Both the position numbers and the translations under genes were made by a program. Positions 45,233 to 53,209 of a stretch of DNA of 64,000 nucleotides are shown piece after piece. A model generated the notes under the pieces. The model was not told the origin of the DNA. It searched no databases and saw nothing but the letters and a program-made list of their open reading frames with translations. Source of the DNA: Pelagihabitans pacificus (GTDB lineage Bacteria > Bacteroidota > Bacteroidia > Flavobacteriales > Flavobacteriaceae); the NCBI RefSeq assembly GCF_009371985.2, contig NZ_VIKU02000001.1:1550001-1614000 (forward strand), read 5' to 3'. Every line of letters starts with the position of its first letter. The first letter of the stretch is position 1.

Positions 45233-45644
45233 CTTTCATTATGAGGTCGACTTTCGATTGAGAGATGAAACCAGGTATTCCGATTGGATAAGTAGGGTAA
45301 TTGAATCGGAGGGAAAGAAGCTGGGAGAATTAAGTTATGTTTTTTGTTCGGATCGATACCTACTGGAGATAAACCAAAAATATCTTGGGCACGACACGTA
45401 TACGGATATCATCACCTTTGATTACTGCGAGGCATTTTCGATGTCTGGTGATTTTTTTATCTCGGTAGAACGTGTCAAGGAAAATGCCTCTGAACTGGCT
45501 ATTGCTTTTGAGGAAGAGTTGAGGCGAGTGATGGTACACGGAGTGCTGCATCTTTTGGGATACGATGACAAAAAGAAGAAGGACCAAGCAGTGATGCGTC
45601 GTAAAGAAGATGAAAAGATTGAAATGTTCCACGTGGAACGTTAG
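45225..45644 (+). CDS. ybeY: Endoribonuclease YbeY, rRNA maturation factor
   Basis: A 139-residue metal-dependent RNase involved in 16S rRNA 3'-end processing and ribosome quality control. The signature VMVHGVLHLLGYDD contains His105 and His109; the third metal ligand, His in the canonical HGxLHLxGYDH, is Asp115 here. The substrate-binding arginine/Asp-Thr segment LGHDTYTDIITFDY is intact. The gene overlaps the upstream DUF4175-type gene by eight bases, so it is translationally coupled. Its last six codons (MFHVER) are the coding reading of a parS-like palindrome at 45625-45640, a double use of the DNA. Confidence 0.93.
   Translation: MISFHYEVDFRLRDETRYSDWISRVIESEGKKLGELSYVFCSDRYLLEINQKYLGHDTYTDIITFDYCEAFSMSGDFFISVERVKENASELAIAFEEELRRVMVHGVLHLLGYDDKKKKDQAVMRRKEDEKIEMFHVER
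45625..45640. other. parS-like ParB-binding site inside the 3' end of ybeY
   Basis: TGTTCCACGTGGAACG; the 14-base core GTTCCACGTGGAAC is a perfect palindrome. It matches the widely conserved parS consensus TGTTNCACGTGAAACA at most positions. It encodes the end of YbeY and is 100 bases upstream of mnmG. A second, more perfect copy lies after mnmG. Confidence 0.75.
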
Positions 45645-45739
45645 TCTACAATGGCGGCCGTTAATTTGAAGTGAAGTCTTTAAGGTGGAATACCTGTAAA
45701 GCCCGGTATTTTACTTGAGATATCAATAATAGAAAGCAG

Positions 45740-47608
45740 ATGTTCACAGACGGATATGATGTAATTGTGGTTGGAGGTGGTCACGCGGGGGCGGAAGCCG
45801 CTGCCGCTGCCGCCAATATGGGTTCTAGAACGTTGCTAGTGACCATGAACCTCCAGACCATAGGACAAATGTCCTGTAATCCGGCAATGGGAGGCATTGC
45901 CAAGGGGCAGATAGTACGGGAGATTGATGCATTAGGGGGCTATAGCGGTATTATTACGGATAGATCGGCCATCCAATTCAAGATGCTCAATAAATCAAAG
46001 GGTCCTGCGATGTGGAGCCCACGTGCACAAAATGACCGTATGCGTTTTGCCGAGGAATGGCGGCTTGCTTTGGAGGGCACACCAAATTGTGATTTTTATC
46101 AAGATATGGTAAAGAGCCTCTTGGTCGGGAACGGAAGGGTGATCGGGGTTCGCACCTCCTTGGGGCTCGATATCAAAGCGAAGGCGGTGGTGCTTACCAA
46201 CGGCACTTTTCTAAACGGCTTGATTCACATCGGGGAAAAGCAATTGGGGGGCGGTCGGGCTGGCGAGAAAGCCTCGACGGGCATCACTGAACAGTTGGTT
46301 GATTTCGGATTCGATAGCGGCCGAATGAAGACCGGTACGCCTCCGAGAGTCGATGGAAGATCGTTGAACTACGAAGTTATGATTCCCCAACCGGGCGACG
46401 AGCGCCCTGAAAAATTTTCATATTTGCAAACACCGGTACTGAGTAACCAGCGTGATTGCCATATGACCCATACCACCAAATTGGTTCATGATTTACTCCG
46501 CGAAGGCTTTGATCGCTCGCCCATGTTCAATGGGCGCATTAAAAGTATTGGGCCTAGGTACTGTCCGTCTATTGAAGATAAAATCCATCGTTTTGCCGAT
46601 AAGGACAGCCATCAAATCTTCGTAGAACCAGAAGGTTGGAATACCGTGGAAGTATATGTGAACGGATTTTCCACTTCGCTGCCCGAGGATGTACAGTATA
46701 AAGCCTTAAAATCGGTGAAAGGTTTTGAGAACGTAAAGTTTTTTCGGCCAGGGTATGCGATTGAATATGATTATTTCCCGCCCACACAGCTAAAGCACAC
46801 TTTGGAGACGAAGTTGGTAGAAAATCTTTATTTTGCCGGACAGATTAATGGAACCACCGGGTATGAGGAGGCGGCTTCACAAGGGTTGATGGCGGGCATC
46901 AATGCACATCTCAAAATAAATGAAGAAGAGCCCTTCATTTTACAACGTGATGAGGCATACATTGGAGTTCTGATCGATGATTTGATTACAAAAGGAACCG
47001 AAGAACCTTATCGCATGTTTACCTCCCGCGCAGAATACAGAACGCTTTTACGGCAGGATAATGCCGACTTGCGGCTAACACCCAAGGGATACGCTATAGG
47101 TCTTGCAAAGGAAGAACGTTTGAAGCGAATGGAAGAAAAACAACGAAAGTCAGATGCTTTTGTAAATTTTTTCAGGGAAACGAGCGTACGTCCGGAGGAG
47201 ATCAATCCGATTTTGGCCGATTTGGATTCTTCCCTCGTCAAACAGTCCGATAAAATGTTCAAGGTATTCTCTAGGCCAAAGGTTACGATTGATCATATGC
47301 TTCAATTGGAAACGGTCTCCGGTTTCGTTGAGGACAATGAGCTTGGTAGGGACGTGCTGGAACAAGCTGAAATTCAAGTTAAATATTCCGGTTATATCGA
47401 AAAGGAGAAGAATAATGCCGACAAATTACAAAGACTAGAGGGAATAAAGATTCCGGAGAATTTCGATTACTCCAAATTAAAATCGCTTTCCTTTGAGGCA
47501 CGGGAAAAGCTGAATGCCATTCAGCCCGTAACGATTGCACAGGCATCAAGGGTCAGTGGGGTCAATCCGTCGGACATTAGTGTGCTCTTGGTTTATTTGG
47601 GCAGGTAA
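45740..47608 (+). CDS. mnmG: tRNA uridine 5-carboxymethylaminomethyl modification enzyme MnmG (GidA)
   Basis: A 622-residue FAD enzyme that, with MnmE, installs the cmnm5 group on wobble uridine 34 of several tRNAs. The dinucleotide-binding start [20 protein letters not shown] is at residues 8-27. GidA signatures [12 protein letters not shown] and [19 protein letters not shown] are present, and the C-terminal helical domain ends in [20 protein letters not shown]. Length is standard. In many bacteria gidA lies close to the replication origin; here it is bracketed by two parS-like sites, which fits an origin-proximal location. Confidence 0.97.
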   Translation: MFTDGYDVIVVGGGHAGAEAAAAAANMGSRTLLVTMNLQTIGQMSCNPAMGGIAKGQIVREIDALGGYSGIITDRSAIQFKMLNKSKGPAMWSPRAQNDRMRFAEEWRLALEGTPNCDFYQDMVKSLLVGNGRVIGVRTSLGLDIKAKAVVLTNGTFLNGLIHIGEKQLGGGRAGEKASTGITEQLVDFGFDSGRMKTGTPPRVDGRSLNYEVMIPQPGDERPEKFSYLQTPVLSNQRDCHMTHTTKLVHDLLREGFDRSPMFNGRIKSIGPRYCPSIEDKIHRFADKDSHQIFVEPEGWNTVEVYVNGFSTSLPEDVQYKALKSVKGFENVKFFRPGYAIEYDYFPPTQLKHTLETKLVENLYFAGQINGTTGYEEAASQGLMAGINAHLKINEEEPFILQRDEAYIGVLIDDLITKGTEEPYRMFTSRAEYRTLLRQDNADLRLTPKGYAIGLAKEERLKRMEEKQRKSDAFVNFFRETSVRPEEINPILADLDSSLVKQSDKMFKVFSRPKVTIDHMLQLETVSGFVEDNELGRDVLEQAEIQVKYSGYIEKEKNNADKLQRLEGIKIPENFDYSKLKSLSFEAREKLNAIQPVTIAQASRVSGVNPSDISVLLVYLGR

Positions 47609-47614
47609 AATCAT

Positions 47615-47634
47615 AATGTTCCACGTGGAACATT
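47615..47634. other. parS-like ParB-binding site downstream of mnmG
   Basis: AATGTTCCACGTGGAACATT is a perfect 20-base palindrome beginning six bases after the mnmG stop. Its 16-base centre TGTTCCACGTGGAACA is a near-ideal parS. It is about 2 kb from the ybeY copy. Confidence 0.82.
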
Positions 47635-47810
47635 CACAAGGCCAGGGGAACCCCGTCATTGAAATCGCTCCTTGAATTGTCAGATTCTGTTGCCATCTGA
47701 TGAATAAATACGATCCTAGTCTAATTGGTTCCTGAGCGTTCAGCTATTTAAAATGTAGTCGTTTTGGTTCGGTTTTTGAGGTGATTTGTTAACTTCTTAA
47801 ACCAGTCTGC

Positions 47811-48371
47811 ATGCGGCATTCCCTATTTTTGGTATCACTTTTCGTTTTATTTCACTCCTGCATTCCTTTACGTATTGCTCCAACTATTGAAGATTATAAG
47901 GTAACCCGAGGCAAAAAGTTCAAAAGAGGCCTTTCGAAAAGACAGATGTTCATTTTTGAAGATCCTAAAGACGCTGGTCATTTTTATGAATATGTCAACA
48001 CAAAGTTTCAGTTGAACGACACCAATGTTTATGACGATATTCCATTTAAGATAAACGAAGAACAGTATTTCTTCGCCTGGTATGAAATTGAAATTGCTGA
48101 TAAGACATTGAATCTCGCCCCGGCCATGTTCGATATAGTGCTCAATGGAGCCTTGGGCAACGAGGAATTTGAACCTTACTTAATGGAAAGCGCAAATAAC
48201 TTCAGCAGAAAGGGACATTGGTACATTGCAATCGAGGTATACAGTGATAGTGAAAATGATTGTCTCTCTTTAAATGCGCTTTCACGGGAAGCGGTTTTAA
48301 ACTATCTTTCGGCCTTAAAAAAAGAGTACCTGTCTACCCATAACTATAATGAAGTCGTATTTAAGAACTAA
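47811..48371 (+). CDS. Hypothetical lipoprotein
   Basis: A 186-residue protein I cannot assign. The N-terminus MRHSLFLVSLFVLFHSC is a short lipoprotein signal with Cys17, so it is probably anchored to a membrane. The mature part is mixed alpha/beta with several aromatic residues (QYFFAWYEIEIADKTLNLAP, GHWYIAIEVYSDSENDC). Its end overlaps the start of the methyltransferase gene by 23 bases, so the pair is translated together. It lies 176 bases after the second parS-like site. Confidence 0.7.
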   Translation: MRHSLFLVSLFVLFHSCIPLRIAPTIEDYKVTRGKKFKRGLSKRQMFIFEDPKDAGHFYEYVNTKFQLNDTNVYDDIPFKINEEQYFFAWYEIEIADKTLNLAPAMFDIVLNGALGNEEFEPYLMESANNFSRKGHWYIAIEVYSDSENDCLSLNALSREAVLNYLSALKKEYLSTHNYNEVVFKN

Positions 48372-49185
48372 AGACCATGCCGTTTCAGGAGAGGAGTTCG
48401 AATTGTTACTGCATGAAGACCTCGAGATGTTGATTACCAAACCACGTCCGAAAGATTTGGACCGATATTACGAAAGCACTGGGTATATTTCACATACCGA
48501 TGCCAATAGTAGTTTGCTGGAGAAAATTTACCAAACTGTCAAAAGGTATAGTATACGGAGAAAGGTTCGATTGATTAATCGCTATGATAGTGGCCAACGA
48601 ACACTCATGGATTTTGGAGCCGGCACAGGTGATTTTTTACTAGCTGCCAAACGAAAAGGATGGGAGGTCAGCGGGGTCGAACCCAACTGGGGGGCCAGAA
48701 AAAAGGCCTCGGAAAAAGGAATCAATCTAATACCGGAAATTGCCCCGAAGAACCAAAGGAAGTATCAAGTAATCACTCTATGGCATGTGCTGGAGCATTT
48801 ACCCGACTTGGAAAACCAAATTAGCAAACTGGTAGATTTGTTGGAAGACGAAGGAACACTGATTGTAGCCGTCCCGAATTTTAAATCTTTTGATGCAGAA
48901 CATTACAAAGAATTCTGGGCGGCCTACGATGTGCCCAGACATCTTTGGCACTTTTCACGAAGCGCCATTCAAAAATTATTTGCATCTTCCAATTTGAAAG
49001 TGATCAATGTCAAGCCGATGCACTTCGATTCTTTTTATGTTGCGCTGCTATCCGAAAAATACAAGACGGGAAAACAACGATATTTACATGCTTTTTTTAA
49101 CGGGCTTCGATCGAACATAATGGCATGGCGTTCCAAAGAGTATTCTTCACTAATATATATCCTTCAGAGAGGACAAAATAGCTGA
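48349..49185 (+). CDS. Class I SAM-dependent methyltransferase
   Basis: A 278-residue Rossmann-fold methyltransferase. After an N-terminal part of about 85 residues (PRPKDLDRYYESTGYISHTD) comes motif I LMDFGAGTGDFLLAAKRKGW, the acidic end of strand 2 in VSGVEPN, and LWHVLEHLPDLENQ followed by GTLIVAVPN, the pattern of the Methyltransf_23 group. The C-terminal part (PRHLWHFSRSAIQKLF) is typical of enzymes that modify glycans or lipids in surface biosynthesis, but the substrate is unknown. It overlaps the preceding lipoprotein gene. Confidence 0.88.
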   Translation: MKSYLRTKDHAVSGEEFELLLHEDLEMLITKPRPKDLDRYYESTGYISHTDANSSLLEKIYQTVKRYSIRRKVRLINRYDSGQRTLMDFGAGTGDFLLAAKRKGWEVSGVEPNWGARKKASEKGINLIPEIAPKNQRKYQVITLWHVLEHLPDLENQISKLVDLLEDEGTLIVAVPNFKSFDAEHYKEFWAAYDVPRHLWHFSRSAIQKLFASSNLKVINVKPMHFDSFYVALLSEKYKTGKQRYLHAFFNGLRSNIMAWRSKEYSSLIYILQRGQNS

Positions 49186-49485
49186 AAAAAGTGTTTACCC
49201 ACATAAAAACCATTTTAAGACCTTTTAACGCCATTTCAGATGTGTAACCTAGTAAATGGCCTGCCAACTAGAGATTCTGTTACAATAAGGGGTTTTACAA
49301 AACCAATTTCCATAGACAAACCCGATACAGGCTATGCCTTTTAATAGAAATCGCTTATTGTTTTGTTTTTGCAGCATGCACCGCCAAAATAGTGCGTATC
49401 AAAAAATCCGGTTCTTAGGGTAGCATTCGAAAAAGCTTTCCTACTTTTGCCCCACTTAAAAATGGAAACCACAAATAACGGTACA
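49186..49485. other. 300-bp gap before the OmpH/Skp-like gene
   Basis: No gene seen. The only assignable element is the -7 promoter box at 49442-49449 near its right end. The left part is AT-rich without a convincing hairpin terminator for the methyltransferase transcript. Confidence 0.5.
49442..49449 (+). promoter_or_regulatory. -7 promoter element for the OmpH/Skp-like gene
   Basis: TACTTTTG, an exact TAnnTTTG match 36 bases before the chosen ATG at 49486. Upstream alternative starts (TTG at 49447, ATG at 49462) would overlap or directly follow the promoter. Confidence 0.55.
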
Positions 49486-49992
49486 ATGAAAAAATTGATT
49501 TTGGCCATCACTGTAATGGCAATGGTATCTTGTCAACAACAAAAAATTGGATATGTAGACAATGTAAAGCTGATGGATGAGTATCAGGAGAAAATAGATG
49601 TAGAAACAAAGTTTAATGCCAAGGTAGCCGCAATGGGAAAAAAGAAAGACAGTATTTCCCAGGCATTTCAGTTAGAAGCACAGGCGTTTCAGGCAAAAGC
49701 CCAGGGCATGTCACAGAAAAAGGCCCAGGAGGAGTATGGTCTTATACAACAAAAGGGTCAGTTCATCGGCCAACAGATCCAGCAAGAAGAGCAAAAAATA
49801 CAACAAGACGGTAGAACCGAAATGGATTCTTTGGTGAGCAAGGTCAAGAAAGAAATCAAGGCTTACGGGAAAGGCAATGGCTACAGGTATATTCTTGGAG
49901 GTGGTGACGGGGGCGCAGTACTATACGGAACCGATGCAGACGATCTTACTGACGAAATCTTAAAGATTTTGAACGATAAGTACAAGAACTAA
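49486..49992 (+). CDS. OmpH/Skp-family periplasmic chaperone-like lipoprotein
   Basis: A 168-residue protein with the Skp pattern: QKIGYVDNVKLMDEYQEK at the N-terminus of the mature part, two long Gln/Lys/Ala-rich helices that form the tentacle coiled coil (about residues 45-115), and the closing YRYILGGGDGGAVLYGTDAD with DDLTDEILKILN. The signal MKKLILAITVMAMVSC has a lipobox Cys, so unlike the soluble E. coli Skp it is probably lipid-anchored. It should hold unfolded outer-membrane proteins in the periplasm. It is a single-gene unit with its own promoter and a strong terminator. Confidence 0.88.
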   Translation: MKKLILAITVMAMVSCQQQKIGYVDNVKLMDEYQEKIDVETKFNAKVAAMGKKKDSISQAFQLEAQAFQAKAQGMSQKKAQEEYGLIQQKGQFIGQQIQQEEQKIQQDGRTEMDSLVSKVKKEIKAYGKGNGYRYILGGGDGGAVLYGTDADDLTDEILKILNDKYKN

Positions 49993-50013
49993 AAGAAATG
50001 CTTTTCCAGATAA

Positions 50014-50049
50014 TGTCCCTATGGCTTACTAAGCCATAGGGATTTTTTT
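50014..50049 (+). terminator. Intrinsic terminator after the OmpH/Skp-like gene
   Basis: TCCCTATGGCTT and AAGCCATAGGGA form a perfect 12-bp stem with a three-base loop, followed by seven T residues. It starts 22 bases after the stop codon. Confidence 0.92.
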
Positions 50050-50088
50050 GGAGACCTTCTTTCAGGGATCATAGGGGTCTTGTTTCTC

Positions 50089-50487
50089 CTATCCCTGTAA
50101 AAGAAACACCAAAAACACCGCGGGGACAAAATAAACGACGATGGTCTTGGCACCCACATAGTCCTTGGCAATCCGCTGTCCGAACAAAAGCATCAAAAGC
50201 GAAACACAGGATAGTACTGCTCCGTAAAAAGCGACTTTTGATTCACCGCTAGCAATAAGTTGATATAGGCCTATAGCGCATAGTATTCCTGCGATAAGCT
50301 CGGCCAATAGCACCGTTGCCAACAAAACAGGTACCAGTCCGGCCAGAGGCGTTTTCGAAAAATGACCTTTGAGCCAACTGAGATTTCCGCCCCAGTCGAT
50401 TATTTTGTCAATGCCACTTTGTAAAAAAGTTATTACTAGAAAGAGTAACAGCAGTAGCTCAGCGGCATTATCGGTAATACTAGCCAT
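50089..50487 (-). CDS. DoxX-like small integral-membrane protein
   Basis: A 132-residue protein with four predicted membrane spans (about residues 8-25, 48-72, 82-103, 112-130). The first span is followed by SGIDKIIDWGGNLSWLKGHF, and the spacing resembles DoxX-type four-helix proteins. The DoxX family includes thiosulfate-quinone oxidoreductase subunits but most members have no known role. It lies 57 bases downstream of holB on the same strand and may share its transcript. Confidence 0.72.
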   Translation of the reverse strand: MASITDNAAELLLLLFLVITFLQSGIDKIIDWGGNLSWLKGHFSKTPLAGLVPVLLATVLLAELIAGILCAIGLYQLIASGESKVAFYGAVLSCVSLLMLLFGQRIAKDYVGAKTIVVYFVPAVFLVFLLQG

Positions 50488-50544
50488 ACGTATTTATTTT
50501 TTAATTAGTTGCGCTCTTCACTTATTTCGCGAATCGCCATAAAG

Positions 50545-51696
50545 TTATGCCGCTTTTCGATGTAGCAAACGTGTCAACTTTATTGAAAGATCGGTAAAAA
50601 TTATTTTGGAATTGCCGTTTCGTTCAACATGATAGACCGCATCCTCCAATTCACGCGCTATGTCCAGAACATTATTTTCGTGAACAAAGGGCGCGAATTT
50701 CTCAAGTTGGAACCCATCAACATGAATCTGCATAAAGGCCAACTCCTTGGCATTGTAATTGATCAACAAAGCCTGTCTGATAATCGCGATGCAATAATGT
50801 AAAAACTTTTTCTGGGTTTCCCGACCTGTCGCGGCCACCTCATCGCTCCACAGAATAAGCTCGTGTATCGCAGTTTTATTTCCTTTGGCCTTAAAGGCAC
50901 TTCGCACCCACTGTACGAACCATTTTTCAAACACGAGATCTTCCGAGTCCCGATTCATCAAATCGAGGGCTTTGTTAAAGTTCCCGTTGGCCTCATGGGC
51001 CACCCGTAGCGCTTCGGGTCTTGTAAGTCCGTTAACGATCAATCCATCTGCAATGGCTTCCTCTGCCAAGGGTGGAAAATGTACTATTTGACATCGGGAT
51101 TGAATGGTTTGCAACAACTGTTCTTCATTTTGGGCAACGAGAAGGAATATGGTCTTGTTCGGGGGTTCTTCGATTAACTTCAGTAATTTATTGGCAGCCG
51201 CATTGTTCATTTTTTCGGCCATCCATATCAACATCACCTTGTATCCTCCTTCATAGGATTTCAACGAAAGTTTCTTCACGATATCCATAGCTTCGTCGAC
51301 TCCAATCTGGCCTTGCTTCTTTTCGATACCGATCAACCGGTACCAGTCAAATAGGTTCCCATACGGTTGTTCGTTGACGAATTGGCGCCACTCCTGCATG
51401 TAATGATTACTAACGGCATGGCTTTTTACCTTGTCGCTATTTGCAACAGGGAAAGCAAAATGCATATCCGGATGCGAAACAGCATCGAACTTCCTGTTGC
51501 AGGCTTCATTACCTCCGAGATTCTCTCCCTTTTCGTTTCCGCAAATAATATACTGTGCGTAGGCAATTGCCATAGGCAGTGTTCCCGAACCCTCGGGTCC
51601 CACAAATAATTGGGCGTGTGGAATACGGCCAGAGTCGGCACTGGTGGCCAAGTGATTTTTTATATGAACAAGTCCTAAAATGTCTTTGAAAAGCAT
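50545..51696 (-). CDS. holB: DNA polymerase III delta-prime subunit
   Basis: A 383-residue clamp-loader subunit. The N-terminal AAA+ domain starts with KDILGLVHIKNHLATSADSG and RIPHAQLFVGPEGSGTLPMA. This degenerate P-loop lacks the lysine of a working Walker A motif, as expected for delta-prime, which does not hydrolyse ATP. Further clamp-loader features are NAANKLLKLIEEPPNKTIFL and SRCQIVHFPPL, the latter the SRC motif that contributes an arginine finger. It loads the sliding clamp at the replication fork. A -7 element at 51701-51708 ends only five bases before the ATG, predicting a leaderless or nearly leaderless mRNA. Confidence 0.92.
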   Translation of the reverse strand: MLFKDILGLVHIKNHLATSADSGRIPHAQLFVGPEGSGTLPMAIAYAQYIICGNEKGENLGGNEACNRKFDAVSHPDMHFAFPVANSDKVKSHAVSNHYMQEWRQFVNEQPYGNLFDWYRLIGIEKKQGQIGVDEAMDIVKKLSLKSYEGGYKVMLIWMAEKMNNAAANKLLKLIEEPPNKTIFLLVAQNEEQLLQTIQSRCQIVHFPPLAEEAIADGLIVNGLTRPEALRVAHEANGNFNKALDLMNRDSEDLVFEKWFVQWVRSAFKAKGNKTAIHELILWSDEVAATGRETQKKFLHYCIAIIRQALLINYNAKELAFMQIHVDGFQLEKFAPFVHENNVLDIARELEDAVYHVERNGNSKIIFTDLSIKLTRLLHRKAA

Positions 51697-51700
51697 AGCC

Positions 51701-51708
51701 CAAAGATA
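51701..51708 (-). promoter_or_regulatory. -7 promoter element for holB
   Basis: The minus strand reads TATCTTTG, an exact TAnnTTTG match. Its last base is five bases from the A of the start codon, so transcription would begin at or next to the ATG. Confidence 0.5.
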
Positions 51709-51877
51709 GGTTTTTTAAGGAAACGTGTTTTTATCCGCAAGGTCGATATTGAAGATTCAATGAACAGTCTAAGCTTCCTCGACAGATTTTATGAAATGCT
51801 ATTGGCACGGGTCTCATTTATCAAAAGACATTGCAAATTATTAGGTAGGCACCCTTTATCCCATGCCAATAAATAAT

Positions 51878-51885
51878 TACATTTG
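51878..51885 (+). promoter_or_regulatory. -7 promoter element for pgk
   Basis: TACATTTG, an exact TAnnTTTG match, 24 bases before the ATG at 51909 and 18 before the alternative ATG at 51903. Confidence 0.5.
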
Positions 51886-51908
51886 CGATTCTGTAAACCA
51901 CCATGTAT

Positions 51909-53102
51909 ATGAAGACTATTGACGATTTTGATTTTGAAAACAAAAAGGCGTTGATTCGGGTAGATTTTAACGTTCCGTTGGATTCGGATTTCCATGTAAC
52001 CGATACGAACAGAATCGAGGCGGCAAAACCTACTATTATCAAGGTCCTTGAAGATGGTGGTAGTGCAATTTTGATGTCACACCTGGGAAGACCAAAGGGT
52101 CAGAGGAACCCAGACCTTTCCTTACGGCATATTTGCGGCGCCGTATCCGACATTATTGGGGTTCAGGTGAAATTTGTAGCGGATTGTATAGGGGAAACCG
52201 CTGAAAAAGCGGTAGCTGATTTGCAATCCGGAGAGGTCTTGTTATTGGAAAATCTTCGATTCTATGCCGAGGAAGAGCAAGGAGACCGGGAGTTTGCGGG
52301 GCAATTGGCCAAGCTCGGCGATATTTATGTAAATGATGCCTTTGGAACAGCTCACAGGGCCCATGCATCAACGACCATAGTAGCCGATTTTTTTCCAGGG
52401 AACAAGTGTTTCGGGTATTTATTGGCCAAGGAGATACAAGCAATCGAGAAGGTAATGCGCACGGGTGAAAAACCGGTGCTTGCCATACTTGGGGGCGCCA
52501 AGGTTTCCTCGAAGATTACGATTATAGAAAACATCTTGGATAAGGTAGATGATTTGATTATTGGTGGCGGAATGACCTATACTTTTGTGAAGGCGAAAGG
52601 CGGAAAAATCGGGGATTCTATTTGTGAAGATGATAAGATGGAGCTCGCTGTCGCGATATTAAAACAGGCCGAAGCGAAGGGAGTGAACGTACATCTTCCG
52701 GTAGATGTTTTGGCGGCTAACGACTTTGATAACGACGCAGATACGCAGGTGGTCGCTGTAGACCAGATCCCGGATGGATGGCAGGGCTTGGATGCCGGTC
52801 CCAAAACCTTGGAAATTTTCAAAGAGATTATTTTGAAATCAAATACCATTCTTTGGAATGGGCCAGTAGGGGTGTTTGAAATGGAAAACTTTGCAAAAGG
52901 GACGATAGCGGTAGGAAACTTTATAGACGAGGCCACCCAAAAAGGAGCATTCTCGTTGGTAGGCGGTGGTGATTCGGTAGCGGCCGTAAAACAATTCGGG
53001 TTCGAGAAAAAAGTAAGTTATGTCTCTACCGGTGGCGGTGCCATGCTAGAGAGTTTGGAAGGTAAATCCTTGCCCGGAATCGCTGCAATAATCGGGGAAT
53101 AA
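51909..53102 (+). CDS. pgk: Phosphoglycerate kinase
   Basis: A 397-residue glycolytic enzyme transferring phosphate from 1,3-bisphosphoglycerate to ADP. The start at 51909 ([20 protein letters not shown]) is preferred because it is the usual N-terminus; ATG 51903 adds two residues. Signatures are [18 protein letters not shown], the [19 protein letters not shown] loop, [10 protein letters not shown], and the C-terminal nucleotide site [10 protein letters not shown] with [13 protein letters not shown]. Length and order are normal. It is a single-gene unit divergent from holB. Confidence 0.97.
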   Translation: MKTIDDFDFENKKALIRVDFNVPLDSDFHVTDTNRIEAAKPTIIKVLEDGGSAILMSHLGRPKGQRNPDLSLRHICGAVSDIIGVQVKFVADCIGETAEKAVADLQSGEVLLLENLRFYAEEEQGDREFAGQLAKLGDIYVNDAFGTAHRAHASTTIVADFFPGNKCFGYLLAKEIQAIEKVMRTGEKPVLAILGGAKVSSKITIIENILDKVDDLIIGGGMTYTFVKAKGGKIGDSICEDDKMELAVAILKQAEAKGVNVHLPVDVLAANDFDNDADTQVVAVDQIPDGWQGLDAGPKTLEIFKEIILKSNTILWNGPVGVFEMENFAKGTIAVGNFIDEATQKGAFSLVGGGDSVAAVKQFGFEKKVSYVSTGGGAMLESLEGKSLPGIAAIIGE

Positions 53103-53209
53103 AGGCGTTATCGATTAAAGGCACCGAGAGGAATTCAATTGGTTCAACACCGAAAATTTCCCACTTTCGAAAAAAAATCGGATTTTCGTTAGCCTTCCGC
53201 TAAGATTAA

